A DNA stretch of 64,000 nt, taken from Anderseniella sp963700885 (GTDB taxonomy: Bacteria > Pseudomonadota > Alphaproteobacteria > Rhizobiales > Aestuariivirgaceae). The stretch covers positions 124,001 to 188,000 of the forward strand of contig CAVOZJ010000038.1 in the NCBI GenBank assembly GCA_963700885.1, read 5' to 3'. Below are positions 25,972 through 34,485 of this stretch, one piece after another; within the stretch, counting starts at the first letter, position 1, and every line of letters starts with the position of its first letter. A program made the position numbers and the translations under genes. A model generated the notes under the pieces. The model was not told the DNA's origin, searched no databases, and saw only the letters and a list, made by a program, of their open reading frames with translations.

Positions 25972-27116
25972 ATTTTGGCCTTGGCGAAGAAATTGATGCG
26001 CTTCGCGACATGGTTCAGCGCTGGGCTGCTGAAAATGTAGCGCCACGCGCCCAGGAAATTGACGAAACCAATGAGGCGCCAAAGGATCTGTGGCCACAGA
26101 TGGGGCAACTTGGCCTGTTGGGTATTACTGCCGATCCTGACTTCGGCGGATCAGGCATGGGGTATCTGGCCCATGTTGTGGCGACGGAAGAAATCAGTCG
26201 CGCTTCAGCGTCCGTAGGCCTGAGCTATGGTGCGCATTCAAACTTGTGCGTGAACCAGATCAATCGCTGGGGCAATACTGAACAGAAGTCGAAGTATCTT
26301 CCGAAACTGTGTTCCGGAGAGCATTTCGGTGCACTGGCCATGTCCGAGTCGGGTTCCGGTTCCGATGTCGTTTCGATGAAACTGCGGGCTGAAAAGCGCA
26401 ACGACCGTTTCATCCTGAACGGCAACAAGATGTGGATCACCAATGGTCCGGATGCCGAAACGCTGGTGGTCTACGCCAAAACTGTTCCTGGTGCCGGCTC
26501 CAGAGGAATAACGGCATTCCTGATTGAAAAATCCATGACAGGATTTTCCACAGCGCAGAAACTCGACAAGTTGGGCATGCGTGGCTCAAACACCTGCGAA
26601 CTGGTTTTTCAAGACTGCGAGGTTCCCTATGAAAATGTGCTCGGTGAGGAAGGAGAGGGATCCAGAATTCTCATGTCCGGACTCGACTACGAGCGTGTGG
26701 TGCTGGCCGGCGGACCGCTGGGCATAATGGCTGCCTGCATGGATGTGGTGGTGCCGTACAGCCACGACCGCAAACAGTTCGGCAAATCCATAGGTGAGTT
26801 TCAGCTGATGCAGGGCAAACTCGCCGACATGTATACCACCATGAACGCCTGCCGCGCCTATGTGTATTCGGTGGCCGCGGCCTGTGACCGTGGCGAAACA
26901 ACCCGCAAGGATTCGGCTGGCTGCATTCTCTACGCGGCGGAAAAAGCGACCTGGTGTGCTCTGGAGGCCATCCAGGCGCTTGGCGGCAACGGATACATCA
27001 ACGAGTATCCCACCGGCCGCTTATTGCGTGATGCCAAGCTTTATGAAATTGGTGCGGGTACATCGGAAATCAGGCGCATGCTCATCGGGCGTGAAATGTT
27101 CGTGGAAACCGCATAA
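25953..27116 (+). CDS. liuA: isovaleryl-CoA dehydrogenase
   Basis: The 387-residue acyl-CoA dehydrogenase has MNFGLGEEIDALRDMVQRWA at the start, SYGAHSNLCVNQI, LAMSESGSGSDV (FAD site), KMWITNGPDA, and LGGNGYINEYPTGRLLRDAKLYEIGAGTSEIRRMLIGRE at the end. The Glu in the DYERVVLAGG segment matches the isovaleryl-specific catalytic position. It oxidises isovaleryl-CoA to 3-methylcrotonyl-CoA, passing electrons to ETF. The next two genes carboxylate that product. AGAGGAGG precedes ATG 25953; the in-frame ATG at 25968 also fits the family but is farther from the ribosome-binding site. Confidence 0.93.
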   Translation: MFGSGMNFGLGEEIDALRDMVQRWAAENVAPRAQEIDETNEAPKDLWPQMGQLGLLGITADPDFGGSGMGYLAHVVATEEISRASASVGLSYGAHSNLCVNQINRWGNTEQKSKYLPKLCSGEHFGALAMSESGSGSDVVSMKLRAEKRNDRFILNGNKMWITNGPDAETLVVYAKTVPGAGSRGITAFLIEKSMTGFSTAQKLDKLGMRGSNTCELVFQDCEVPYENVLGEEGEGSRILMSGLDYERVVLAGGPLGIMAACMDVVVPYSHDRKQFGKSIGEFQLMQGKLADMYTTMNACRAYVYSVAAACDRGETTRKDSAGCILYAAEKATWCALEAIQALGGNGYINEYPTGRLLRDAKLYEIGAGTSEIRRMLIGREMFVETA

Positions 27117-28723
27117 TGGCGATTTTAAAGCCGACCGCGCCAACCCGTGGCAAGGCCTATGATGCCAACCGCAAGGCAATGCTGGCTGCATTGTCAGTAG
27201 TCGAAGATGCCGTGAAAGCGGCTCTCGATGGCGGTGGCAAGGAAGCGCGCGAAAGGCACGTGTCACGCGGCAAGATTCTGCCGCGCGAAAGGGTGGCGCG
27301 GCTGCTAGACCCGGGGTCGCCATTTCTTGAAATCGGGGCAACGGCCGCACATGCGATGTATGATGGCGCTGCGCCATGTGCCGGCATGATCGCCGGTATT
27401 GGCCGGGTCCTGAACCGTGAAGTGATGATTATTGCCAACGATGCCACCGTTAAAGGCGGCACCTATTATCCGCTTACTGTCAAGAAGCACTTGAGAGCCC
27501 AGGAAATTGCGCAGGCCAGTCAATTGCCTTGCATTTACCTGGTCGATTCCGGCGGGGCCAATCTTCCCAACCAGGATGAAGTGTTCCCGGACCGGGATCA
27601 CTTCGGCCGCATTTTTTTCAATCAGGCCAATATGTCGGCCCGTGGCATTGCACAGATTGCCGTGGTCATGGGGTCTTGTACGGCGGGCGGCGCCTATGTG
27701 CCAGCGATGTCGGATGAATTGATTATTGTGAAGGAGCAGGGCACCATCTTTCTGGCAGGCCCACCCTTGGTGAAGGCAGCTACCGGCGAAGTCGTAACCG
27801 CCGAAGAGCTGGGCGGTGCAGATGTGCATACCAGGTTGTCCGGGGTGGCCGACCACATGGCGATGGATGATGCCCACGCGCTGGAACTTGCCCGCCGCGC
27901 CATCGCCAACCTCAATGCGCGGAAACCGGTATCGGTTGCCCTGCAAACCCCGGAACAGCCCTTGTACGATCCGGATGAACTGATGGGTGTGGTGCCGGGT
28001 GATCTCAAAACACCCTATGACATTCGCGAAGTGCTGGCGCGGGTTGTGGATGGTTCGCGATTTGATGAATTCAAGGCCCGGTATGGACCGACCCTGGTGA
28101 CCGGATTTGCCCACATTCATGGTATCCCCTGCGGAGTAATCGCCAACAATGGCGTGCTGTTCTCGCAAAGCGCAACCAAAGGCGCACACTTTGTAGAGCT
28201 GTGTTCCCAGCGTCGTATCCCGCTGGTGTTCTTGCAGAACATAACCGGATTCATGGTCGGAAAATCCTATGAAGCAGGCGGCATAGCCAAGGACGGCGCC
28301 AAACTGGTCACCGCGGTTTCCACAACGTCAGTACCCAAGGTGACGATGATGGTTGGAGGGTCGTTCGGGGCCGGCAATTACGGCATGTCGGGCAGGGCGT
28401 TTGATCCGCGTTTCGTGTGGTCATGGCCCAACAGCCGCATATCGGTTATGGGCGGCGAGCAGGCAGCCGGTGTGCTTGCGACGGTCAGACGGGATGGTAT
28501 TGAGCGCAAGGGTGGACAATGGTCTACGGCTGAAGAAACTGCGTTCCGCAAACCCATTGCCGACCAGTTCGAGAATCAGGGTCATCCACTTTATGCGTCG
28601 GCCCGGCTTTGGGATGACGGGGTTATCGATCCACGCAAGACACGAGATGTTCTCGGGCTGTCGCTGTCTGCTGCCCTCAACGCGCCGATAACAGAAACAC
28701 GCTTTGGCGTGTTCAGGATGTGA
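27116..28723 (+). CDS. liuB: methylcrotonyl-CoA carboxylase, carboxyltransferase (beta) subunit
   Basis: The 535-residue carboxyltransferase begins one base into the previous stop (TAATG). Family segments include RGKILPRERVARLLDPGSPFLEIG, VANDATVKGGTYYPLTVKKHLRAQEIA (as IIANDATVKGG), YLVDSGGANLPNQDEVFPDRDHFGRIFFNQANMSA and VMGSCTAGGAYVPAMSDE. It transfers carboxyl from biotin to 3-methylcrotonyl-CoA. The sequence and the adjacent isovaleryl-CoA dehydrogenase favour methylcrotonyl- over propionyl-CoA. Geranyl-CoA carboxylase is a less likely alternative. It pairs with the biotin subunit directly downstream. Confidence 0.93.
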   Translation: MAILKPTAPTRGKAYDANRKAMLAALSVVEDAVKAALDGGGKEARERHVSRGKILPRERVARLLDPGSPFLEIGATAAHAMYDGAAPCAGMIAGIGRVLNREVMIIANDATVKGGTYYPLTVKKHLRAQEIAQASQLPCIYLVDSGGANLPNQDEVFPDRDHFGRIFFNQANMSARGIAQIAVVMGSCTAGGAYVPAMSDELIIVKEQGTIFLAGPPLVKAATGEVVTAEELGGADVHTRLSGVADHMAMDDAHALELARRAIANLNARKPVSVALQTPEQPLYDPDELMGVVPGDLKTPYDIREVLARVVDGSRFDEFKARYGPTLVTGFAHIHGIPCGVIANNGVLFSQSATKGAHFVELCSQRRIPLVFLQNITGFMVGKSYEAGGIAKDGAKLVTAVSTTSVPKVTMMVGGSFGAGNYGMSGRAFDPRFVWSWPNSRISVMGGEQAAGVLATVRRDGIERKGGQWSTAEETAFRKPIADQFENQGHPLYASARLWDDGVIDPRKTRDVLGLSLSAALNAPITETRFGVFRM

Positions 28724-28733
28724 GGGCGGGTTC

Positions 28734-30722
28734 ATGTTCTCAAAAATACTTGTAGCCAACCGTGGCGAAATTGCCGTGCGTGTCATCCGCACCGCCAGGC
28801 GTCTTGGCGTGGCAACGGTCGCCATCTACTCGGATGCGGATGCCGGTGCCATGCATGTGGCGGAAGCTGACGAGGCGGTACGTGTCGGTCCCGCTGCGGC
28901 GGCTGACAGCTATCTTCGGGCTGATGCGATAATTGCGGCCGCGAAAACTACCGCTGCTGAGGCCGTTCACCCCGGTTACGGGTTCCTGTCCGAAAACCCG
29001 GAATTTGTCGAGAAAGTTGTGCAAGCCGGTCTCACATTCATTGGACCGTCGGCTGATGCCATTCGTGCCATGGGTCTGAAGGATGCCGCCAAGGTGTTGA
29101 TGGAGGCGGCGCATGTGCCGGTTGTTCCGGGTTATCACGGTGAGCAGCAGGATCCTGAGTTTCTCAGGGAACAGGCTGCAACAATAGGTTATCCCGTGCT
29201 GATCAAGGCGCGGGCAGGCGGTGGTGGCAAGGGCATGCGCAGGGTAGATGGTCCGGATCAGTTTTCCGATGGGCTGGCTGGTGCCCGGCGTGAGGGCAAA
29301 GCGAGCTTTGGCGACGATAAGGTTCTGATCGAGAAGTATGTGACGTCCCCGCGTCACATAGAGATACAGGTGTTTGGCGATCAACATGGCAATGCGCTAC
29401 ACCTGTTTGAACGTGACTGCTCCTTGCAACGCCGGCATCAGAAGGTGATTGAAGAGGCTCCGGCCCCCGGCATGACAGAGGAAATGCGGGCCGCAATGGG
29501 CGAAGCAGCGGTCAAGGCCGCAAAAGCGATTGGGTATTCGGGAGCCGGCACCGTAGAGTTCATTGTTGACGGCTCGGATGGTCTTCGGCCTGATCGGTTC
29601 TGGTTCATGGAAATGAATACCCGCCTGCAGGTTGAACACCCTGTTACGGAAGCCATTACCGGTCTCGATCTTGTCGAACTGCAACTTCTAGTGGCGGCGG
29701 GTGAACCTTTGCCATTCACCCAATTCGATCTTGCCATTGACGGTCATGCATTCGAGGCACGGCTTTATGCCGAAGATGTACCCAAAGGTTTCCTTCCGGC
29801 CATTGGCACGCTGGATCATCTGCGCTTCGCAATGACGGCGCGCAATGACACCGGCGTGCGTGAAGGCGATGAAATCACGCCGTATTATGACCCGATGATT
29901 GCAAAAATTATCGTTCACGGACGCTCTAGAGGTGAAGCGCTTGCGAAAATGCGCGCGTCACTGGCTGCTACACAGATCGCCGGAACAGTCACAAACAAGG
30001 CCTTTTTGTCTGCACTGTTCAGGCACGAGGGCTTTTCCAGGGGCGAAGTTGACACCGGACTGATTGATCGCGATCTAAAACAACTGGTGCACGAAGGCTT
30101 AGCGCCGATGTTGGCTCAGGCAGTGGCGGCAATTGCCGTGCTGGGACTGGCAGGTGAGACAGACCGCCAGGATCCATGGGGCACGCTGGCCGGATGGCGG
30201 TTATGGGGTGCTGCACAACATTTCGTAAAGCTGGTACAAGGTTCTGCGGTGTTTGACTTGCGAGTGTCACTGCGCAATTCGCGGGATTTCAAGGTTTCCT
30301 CGGAATCTGAGTCAATCAATTTGTCTCTGGTGGCGCGCACGCGCGACCGGATGATCGTCGATGGTCACGCCCAGCCATTGCGCTTTGCCGCTTCGCAGGT
30401 ATCCGGACGCATTTGCCAGGTAACCGTGTTTTTGAACGGGGACACCTATGTTTTTGATGTGCCGGATGGGGTGAGTGATGCAGGCGAAGCAGGTTCCGGC
30501 GACGACATCCGCGCGCCCATGCCGGGTCTGGTGAAACAGCTCAGGGTGAAATCCGGCGACCGGGTTTCCAGTGGCCATGCGCTTGTGGTGCTGGAAGCCA
30601 TGAAAATGGAGCACACCCTTGCGGCGACCCGGGACGGTTCCGTCAGTGAGGTTTTCGTGTCGGAAGGTGATCAGGTCAGCGACGGCGATTTACTGGTTTC
30701 GCTGACACCCGAAAAGGAATAG
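28734..30722 (+). CDS. liuD: methylcrotonyl-CoA carboxylase, biotin carboxylase/BCCP (alpha) subunit
   Basis: The 662-residue protein has a biotin carboxylase domain (FSKILVANRGEIAVRVIRTARRLG at the start, KARAGGGGKGMR for ATP, EMNTRLQVEHPVTE), a linker domain, and a C-terminal biotinyl domain with LEAMKMEHTL, whose Lys is biotinylated. It carboxylates its own biotin with ATP and bicarbonate for the beta subunit. The frame is open from 28704, inside the beta gene, but ATG 28734 gives the family N-terminus. liuC (methylglutaconyl-CoA hydratase) and liuE (HMG-CoA lyase) are absent from the cluster. Confidence 0.93.
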   Translation: MFSKILVANRGEIAVRVIRTARRLGVATVAIYSDADAGAMHVAEADEAVRVGPAAAADSYLRADAIIAAAKTTAAEAVHPGYGFLSENPEFVEKVVQAGLTFIGPSADAIRAMGLKDAAKVLMEAAHVPVVPGYHGEQQDPEFLREQAATIGYPVLIKARAGGGGKGMRRVDGPDQFSDGLAGARREGKASFGDDKVLIEKYVTSPRHIEIQVFGDQHGNALHLFERDCSLQRRHQKVIEEAPAPGMTEEMRAAMGEAAVKAAKAIGYSGAGTVEFIVDGSDGLRPDRFWFMEMNTRLQVEHPVTEAITGLDLVELQLLVAAGEPLPFTQFDLAIDGHAFEARLYAEDVPKGFLPAIGTLDHLRFAMTARNDTGVREGDEITPYYDPMIAKIIVHGRSRGEALAKMRASLAATQIAGTVTNKAFLSALFRHEGFSRGEVDTGLIDRDLKQLVHEGLAPMLAQAVAAIAVLGLAGETDRQDPWGTLAGWRLWGAAQHFVKLVQGSAVFDLRVSLRNSRDFKVSSESESINLSLVARTRDRMIVDGHAQPLRFAASQVSGRICQVTVFLNGDTYVFDVPDGVSDAGEAGSGDDIRAPMPGLVKQLRVKSGDRVSSGHALVVLEAMKMEHTLAATRDGSVSEVFVSEGDQVSDGDLLVSLTPEKE

Positions 30723-30737
30723 CGTCATCGCCAGGAG

Positions 30738-32282
30738 GTGCCGGCATTGAATGTACATCGGACAAGACGGGGCGGCAGACGGAACGCGGGACTCGAGACG
30801 CCAACCAGGCCTGCGAATTATCGCAACCTCACCAATCCGTTTCCAAACCAACTGCTTTATTCTGATGATCAGATTGATCGCATACACAGTCTTGCAAAGC
30901 AGATATTGCAGGAAATAGGCATTCGTGCACTGCTGCCCAGGGCTCGTGACGCCTACCGTGCGGCCGGATGTTCTGTGGATGATGACACCATGATGGTGCG
31001 CATTGGCGGCGACATTGTCGATCAGGCTGTTACATCTGCCCCGAGCGAGTTCATGCTGCGGGCGAGTGATCCCAAAAACGACATTCATCTTGGAGGCAAG
31101 TCACTGAACTTCATGCCGGTGGGGGGCCCTCCGGGGTTTTCCGACCTGGACCACGGCAAACAGACCGGTACCCGGACGGCTGCACAGAACTTCATGAAGC
31201 TGTGCCAGCATTTTGATGTCATGCACGTTGCAGGGCCGTGTGTCGAGGCGCAGGACCTGGCTTTGAATGAGCGCCATCTCTGGGTGAAGCTCGACAACCT
31301 CACCCTGACTTCGAAACCGGTATTTACCTGGGCTCGCGGCACCCCGCAATCCCGGGACGGTTTTGACATGATCCGCATTGCCCGCGGTCTCAGCGAGGAA
31401 GACTTCAAATCGGCCCATCATACCTACACGGTGATCAACACCAATTCGCCGCTGCAACTGGATATTCCGATGCTCAACGGATTGATGGATTTTGCCGAGC
31501 AGAACCAGATCGTTGTCATTACACCGTTCACTCTGGCTGGCGCCATGGCTCCGGTCACGATTGCCGGTGCACTGGTGCAACAGCACGCCGAGTTTCTGGC
31601 TGCACTGGTCATCAACCAGCTTGTGCGACCTGGAGCGCCGGTTGTCTATGGCGCATTCACTTCGAATGTGGACATGAAATCTGGCGCGCCGGCCTTTGGC
31701 ACACCGGAGTATGTCAGGGCGGCATGGGGTTCGGGACAGCTTGCGAGGAAGCTGGGCTTTCCGTGGCGATCATCGGCACCCAATGCATCGAACGCGCCGG
31801 ATGCACAAGGCGCCTATGAGACCCAGTTATCCTTGTGGGGAGCTATCCAGGGCGGTTCCAACTTCATCGCACACACAGCCGGATGGCTTGAAGGAGGACT
31901 GACGGCGTCTTTTGAAAAATTCATTCTTGATATTGAAGTTCTGCAGATGGTCGCCGAACTGTGTGCTCCAGCGAAATTTGATGAAGCCGAACTGGCCCTT
32001 GATGCCATTCGCGAGGTGGGACCGGGTGGTCATTACTTCGGCTGTGAACACACAATGCAGCGATATTCGACGGCGTTTTATTCCCCGCTGGTGTCAGACT
32101 GGAGCAATTTTGGGCAATGGACGGAAAATGGTTCGAAAACCGCTGATCAACGCGCCAACGCAATCTGGAAAAAAATCATCGCAGATTTTGAACCACCCGC
32201 GATGAACCAGGACAGGCGGGAGGCGCTCGAAGAGTTTATCGCCCGGCGCATTTCCGAAGGCGGCGCCTTGCCGGAATCGTGA
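30738..32282 (+). CDS. trimethylamine methyltransferase (MttB) family protein, non-pyrrolysine type
   Basis: The 514-residue protein matches the MttB/MtgB superfamily: NPFPNQLLYSDDQIDRIHSLAKQILQEIGIRAL near the N-terminus, FMPVGGPPGFSDLDHGKQTGT, VITPFTLAGAMAPVTIAGALVQQHAEFLA, and YGCEHT-like GGHYFGCEHTMQRY near the end. The reading frame has no internal TAG, so it is the non-pyrrolysine group, whose studied members demethylate glycine betaine or similar quaternary amines to a corrinoid protein. No corrinoid protein gene is nearby. The GTG at 30738 touches its AGGAGG; TTG 30747 is better spaced and may be the true start. It follows the leucine genes closely, perhaps in the same operon. Confidence 0.8.
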   Translation: MPALNVHRTRRGGRRNAGLETPTRPANYRNLTNPFPNQLLYSDDQIDRIHSLAKQILQEIGIRALLPRARDAYRAAGCSVDDDTMMVRIGGDIVDQAVTSAPSEFMLRASDPKNDIHLGGKSLNFMPVGGPPGFSDLDHGKQTGTRTAAQNFMKLCQHFDVMHVAGPCVEAQDLALNERHLWVKLDNLTLTSKPVFTWARGTPQSRDGFDMIRIARGLSEEDFKSAHHTYTVINTNSPLQLDIPMLNGLMDFAEQNQIVVITPFTLAGAMAPVTIAGALVQQHAEFLAALVINQLVRPGAPVVYGAFTSNVDMKSGAPAFGTPEYVRAAWGSGQLARKLGFPWRSSAPNASNAPDAQGAYETQLSLWGAIQGGSNFIAHTAGWLEGGLTASFEKFILDIEVLQMVAELCAPAKFDEAELALDAIREVGPGGHYFGCEHTMQRYSTAFYSPLVSDWSNFGQWTENGSKTADQRANAIWKKIIADFEPPAMNQDRREALEEFIARRISEGGALPES

Positions 32283-32716
32283 GGCTGGTTCCGGACATTT
32301 CCCTGCCGGCGCAGGCGCATGTGCCTGCAACCGGCAGCGAGCCTGATCTTGCACCTCTTGAAGTGGCCAGGCAGTTTGCGCCACAGGTGACGCTGGCGGC
32401 CGGGTGGAAAGAAAATAAAGCCTATCTTTATGGACATGACCTGATGCGGGCCGGGTATTACTGGGAGGCGCACGAGGTTTGGGAAGCCGTTTGGCTGCTC
32501 ACCCATGCCAACAGCCCGGAACGCCTGTTACTGCAAGCTCTGATCCAGAGCGCCAATTCGCAATTGAAACGACAGATGGGTCGACCGGGAGCTGCTGGCA
32601 AGCTGGAGATGCAAATCGAAGAATTGCGGATGGATCTGATTACCAGGCTGGGTGGCGGGGTTGAGGTCTATATGGGTGTCGCCATAAAAAACAATAATCT
32701 GCATTATATTTCATAA
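32279..32716 (+). CDS. DUF309 protein
   Basis: The 145-residue protein has the DUF309 core: YGHDLMRAGYYWEAHEVWEAVWLL followed by SPERLLLQALIQSANSQLKRQMG, ending in LDLITRL-like helix. The HEAHEVWE-type motif suggests a small helical fold with conserved acidic and His residues; its biochemical role is unknown. It begins with GTG overlapping the stop of the MttB-family gene (GTGA). It is the last gene before the box promoter region. A role in the methyltransferase system is possible from coupling only. Confidence 0.8.
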   Translation: MRLVPDISLPAQAHVPATGSEPDLAPLEVARQFAPQVTLAAGWKENKAYLYGHDLMRAGYYWEAHEVWEAVWLLTHANSPERLLLQALIQSANSQLKRQMGRPGAAGKLEMQIEELRMDLITRLGGGVEVYMGVAIKNNNLHYIS

Positions 32717-32778
32717 AGTTCTCGATTTTATGCATTTTATGTGCAAATTTCTTGACCAATTGAGACGATGTATATGAT
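32700..32778 (+). promoter_or_regulatory. candidate promoter and BoxR-type TGCA repeats upstream of boxC
   Basis: Three TGCA tetramers occur at 32700, 32731 and 32742; the last two form TGCA-N7-TGCA in AT-rich DNA. The benzoyl-CoA regulators BzdR and BoxR are reported to bind paired TGCA elements in promoters of their clusters, so this could be the operator for the BoxR encoded at 37126. A TTGACC at 32752 and TATGAT at 32773 could be the promoter, although the 15-base spacer is short. It ends about 36 bases before boxC. Confidence 0.45.
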
Positions 32779-32814
32779 GGTGCGCTGTGGATATAAACGC
32801 CGGAAACACCTGAT

Positions 32815-34470
32815 ATGAGCCGAATTGATTTTCAGACCTCGCCTGACGCTTACCGGCACTGGCGCATTGAGCCTGACGGTGAGGTAGCGCGTCTTGTCAT
32901 GGACGTGGATGAAACAGCCGGCCTGTTTGAAGGCTACGAACTGAAGCTCAACTCCTACGATCTGGGAGTCGACATAGAACTGGCCGATGCCATTCAGCGG
33001 TTGCGATTTGAATACCCACAGGTGAAGACGGTTGTGCTTGCGTCTGGCAAGGACAAGGTTTTCTGTGCCGGGGCCAACATCCGCATGCTGGGCGGGTCGG
33101 CGCATTCCCACAAGGTGAATTTCTGCAAGTTTACCAACGAGACCCGCAATTCGATGGAAGAGGCGTCTGCCGAAAGTGGCCAGACATACTTGTGCGCGGT
33201 ATCCGGCGCCTGTGCCGGGGGCGGATATGAACTTGCCCTTGCCTGCGACCATATCATGTTGACTGATGACGGAACTTCCACAGTGTCCTTGCCGGAAGTG
33301 CCGTTGCTCGCCGTATTGCCTGGCACCGGCGGCCTGACCCGTGTGACGGACAAGCGTAAGGTAAGGCGGGATCGTGCAGATGTTTTCTGTTCGCTTGAAG
33401 AAGGTATTCGCGGCAAGAAGGCGGTTGACTGGCGCCTGGTGGATGAGGTGGCACCGGCATCGAAATTTGCCAATGCGGTGAGCGAAAGGGCAGTGCAACT
33501 GGCAGCGAAGTCCGACCGGCCATCCGATGGCACAGGTGTCAGGCTCAATCCGCTGGACAAAACCATAACAGACAATGCCATTACCTACACGACTGTTTCC
33601 GTTGAACTTGATCGTAGTGCGCGGGTCGCAACCATAAATATCAGTGGGCCCGGCACGGCCGTACCGGATGACATTGCTGTGATGGAAAGCTTGGGCGACC
33701 GGTTCTGGCCACTGCTTCTGGCGCGCGAACTGGATGATGCCCTGCTGGAGATACGGTTCAATGAACTGGAAATGGCCGTCGTGCAGTTCAAGTCCGCCGG
33801 AGACCCGGCAATTGTGCTGGCCTATGATGAGTTCATGAACGCCAACGCCGGGCACTGGCTGGTGCGCGAGTTGCTGTTGTACTGGCGCCGGGTGTTGAAA
33901 CGTGTTGACCTTACATCTCGCACTCTGGCGGTCATGGCCGAACCGGGTTCCTGCTTTGCAGGCACACTTGCCGAATTGCTGTTTGCCGCTGATCGTTCCT
34001 ACATGGCCGACGGGCAGTTTGAAGGCGACAACCGTCCCGAGGCGATGATAGCGCTCGGGCCACTGAATTTTGGCGCCTATCCGATGAGCAATGGCATTAC
34101 CCGGCTTGAAACACGGTTTCTTGGTGAACCTGAGGCAGTTGAGGCGGCGAAATCCAGACAGGGGGATACCCTCGATGCATCGGCGGCCATTGAACTCGGT
34201 CTGGTCACTTTCGCATTTGACGACATTGACTGGGAAGATGAAGTGCGGATTTTCCTGGAAGAGCGTGCCAGCTTTTCACCGGATGCATTGACCGGCATGG
34301 AAGCGAATTTGCGCTTTGCAGGCCCGGAAACAATGGAAACACGGATATTCGGCAGGCTTACGGCCTGGCAAAACTGGATTTTCCAGCGCCCGAATGCGGT
34401 GGGTGCTGATGGTGCCCTGCAACGGTATGGAACGGGCAAGCGCGCTGATTTCAACATGGAACGTGTGTAG
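32815..34470 (+). CDS. boxC: benzoyl-CoA-dihydrodiol lyase (2,3-epoxybenzoyl-CoA dihydrolase)
   Basis: The 551-residue protein is a double crotonase-fold enzyme of BoxC length. The N-terminal part has VVLASGKDKVFCAGANIRMLGG, AVSGACAGGGYELALACDHIML and SLPEVPLLAVLPGTGGLTRVTDKRKVRRDRADVF. The C-terminal half repeats the fold, ending KRADFNMERV. In the aerobic CoA-thioester (box) pathway it opens 2,3-epoxybenzoyl-CoA by hydrolysis to the dehydroadipyl-CoA semialdehyde, releasing formate. It is the first gene of boxCBA-boxR, downstream of a candidate promoter. Confidence 0.96.
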   Translation: MSRIDFQTSPDAYRHWRIEPDGEVARLVMDVDETAGLFEGYELKLNSYDLGVDIELADAIQRLRFEYPQVKTVVLASGKDKVFCAGANIRMLGGSAHSHKVNFCKFTNETRNSMEEASAESGQTYLCAVSGACAGGGYELALACDHIMLTDDGTSTVSLPEVPLLAVLPGTGGLTRVTDKRKVRRDRADVFCSLEEGIRGKKAVDWRLVDEVAPASKFANAVSERAVQLAAKSDRPSDGTGVRLNPLDKTITDNAITYTTVSVELDRSARVATINISGPGTAVPDDIAVMESLGDRFWPLLLARELDDALLEIRFNELEMAVVQFKSAGDPAIVLAYDEFMNANAGHWLVRELLLYWRRVLKRVDLTSRTLAVMAEPGSCFAGTLAELLFAADRSYMADGQFEGDNRPEAMIALGPLNFGAYPMSNGITRLETRFLGEPEAVEAAKSRQGDTLDASAAIELGLVTFAFDDIDWEDEVRIFLEERASFSPDALTGMEANLRFAGPETMETRIFGRLTAWQNWIFQRPNAVGADGALQRYGTGKRADFNMERV

Positions 34471-34485
34471 TAAGGACCAAGCAGC

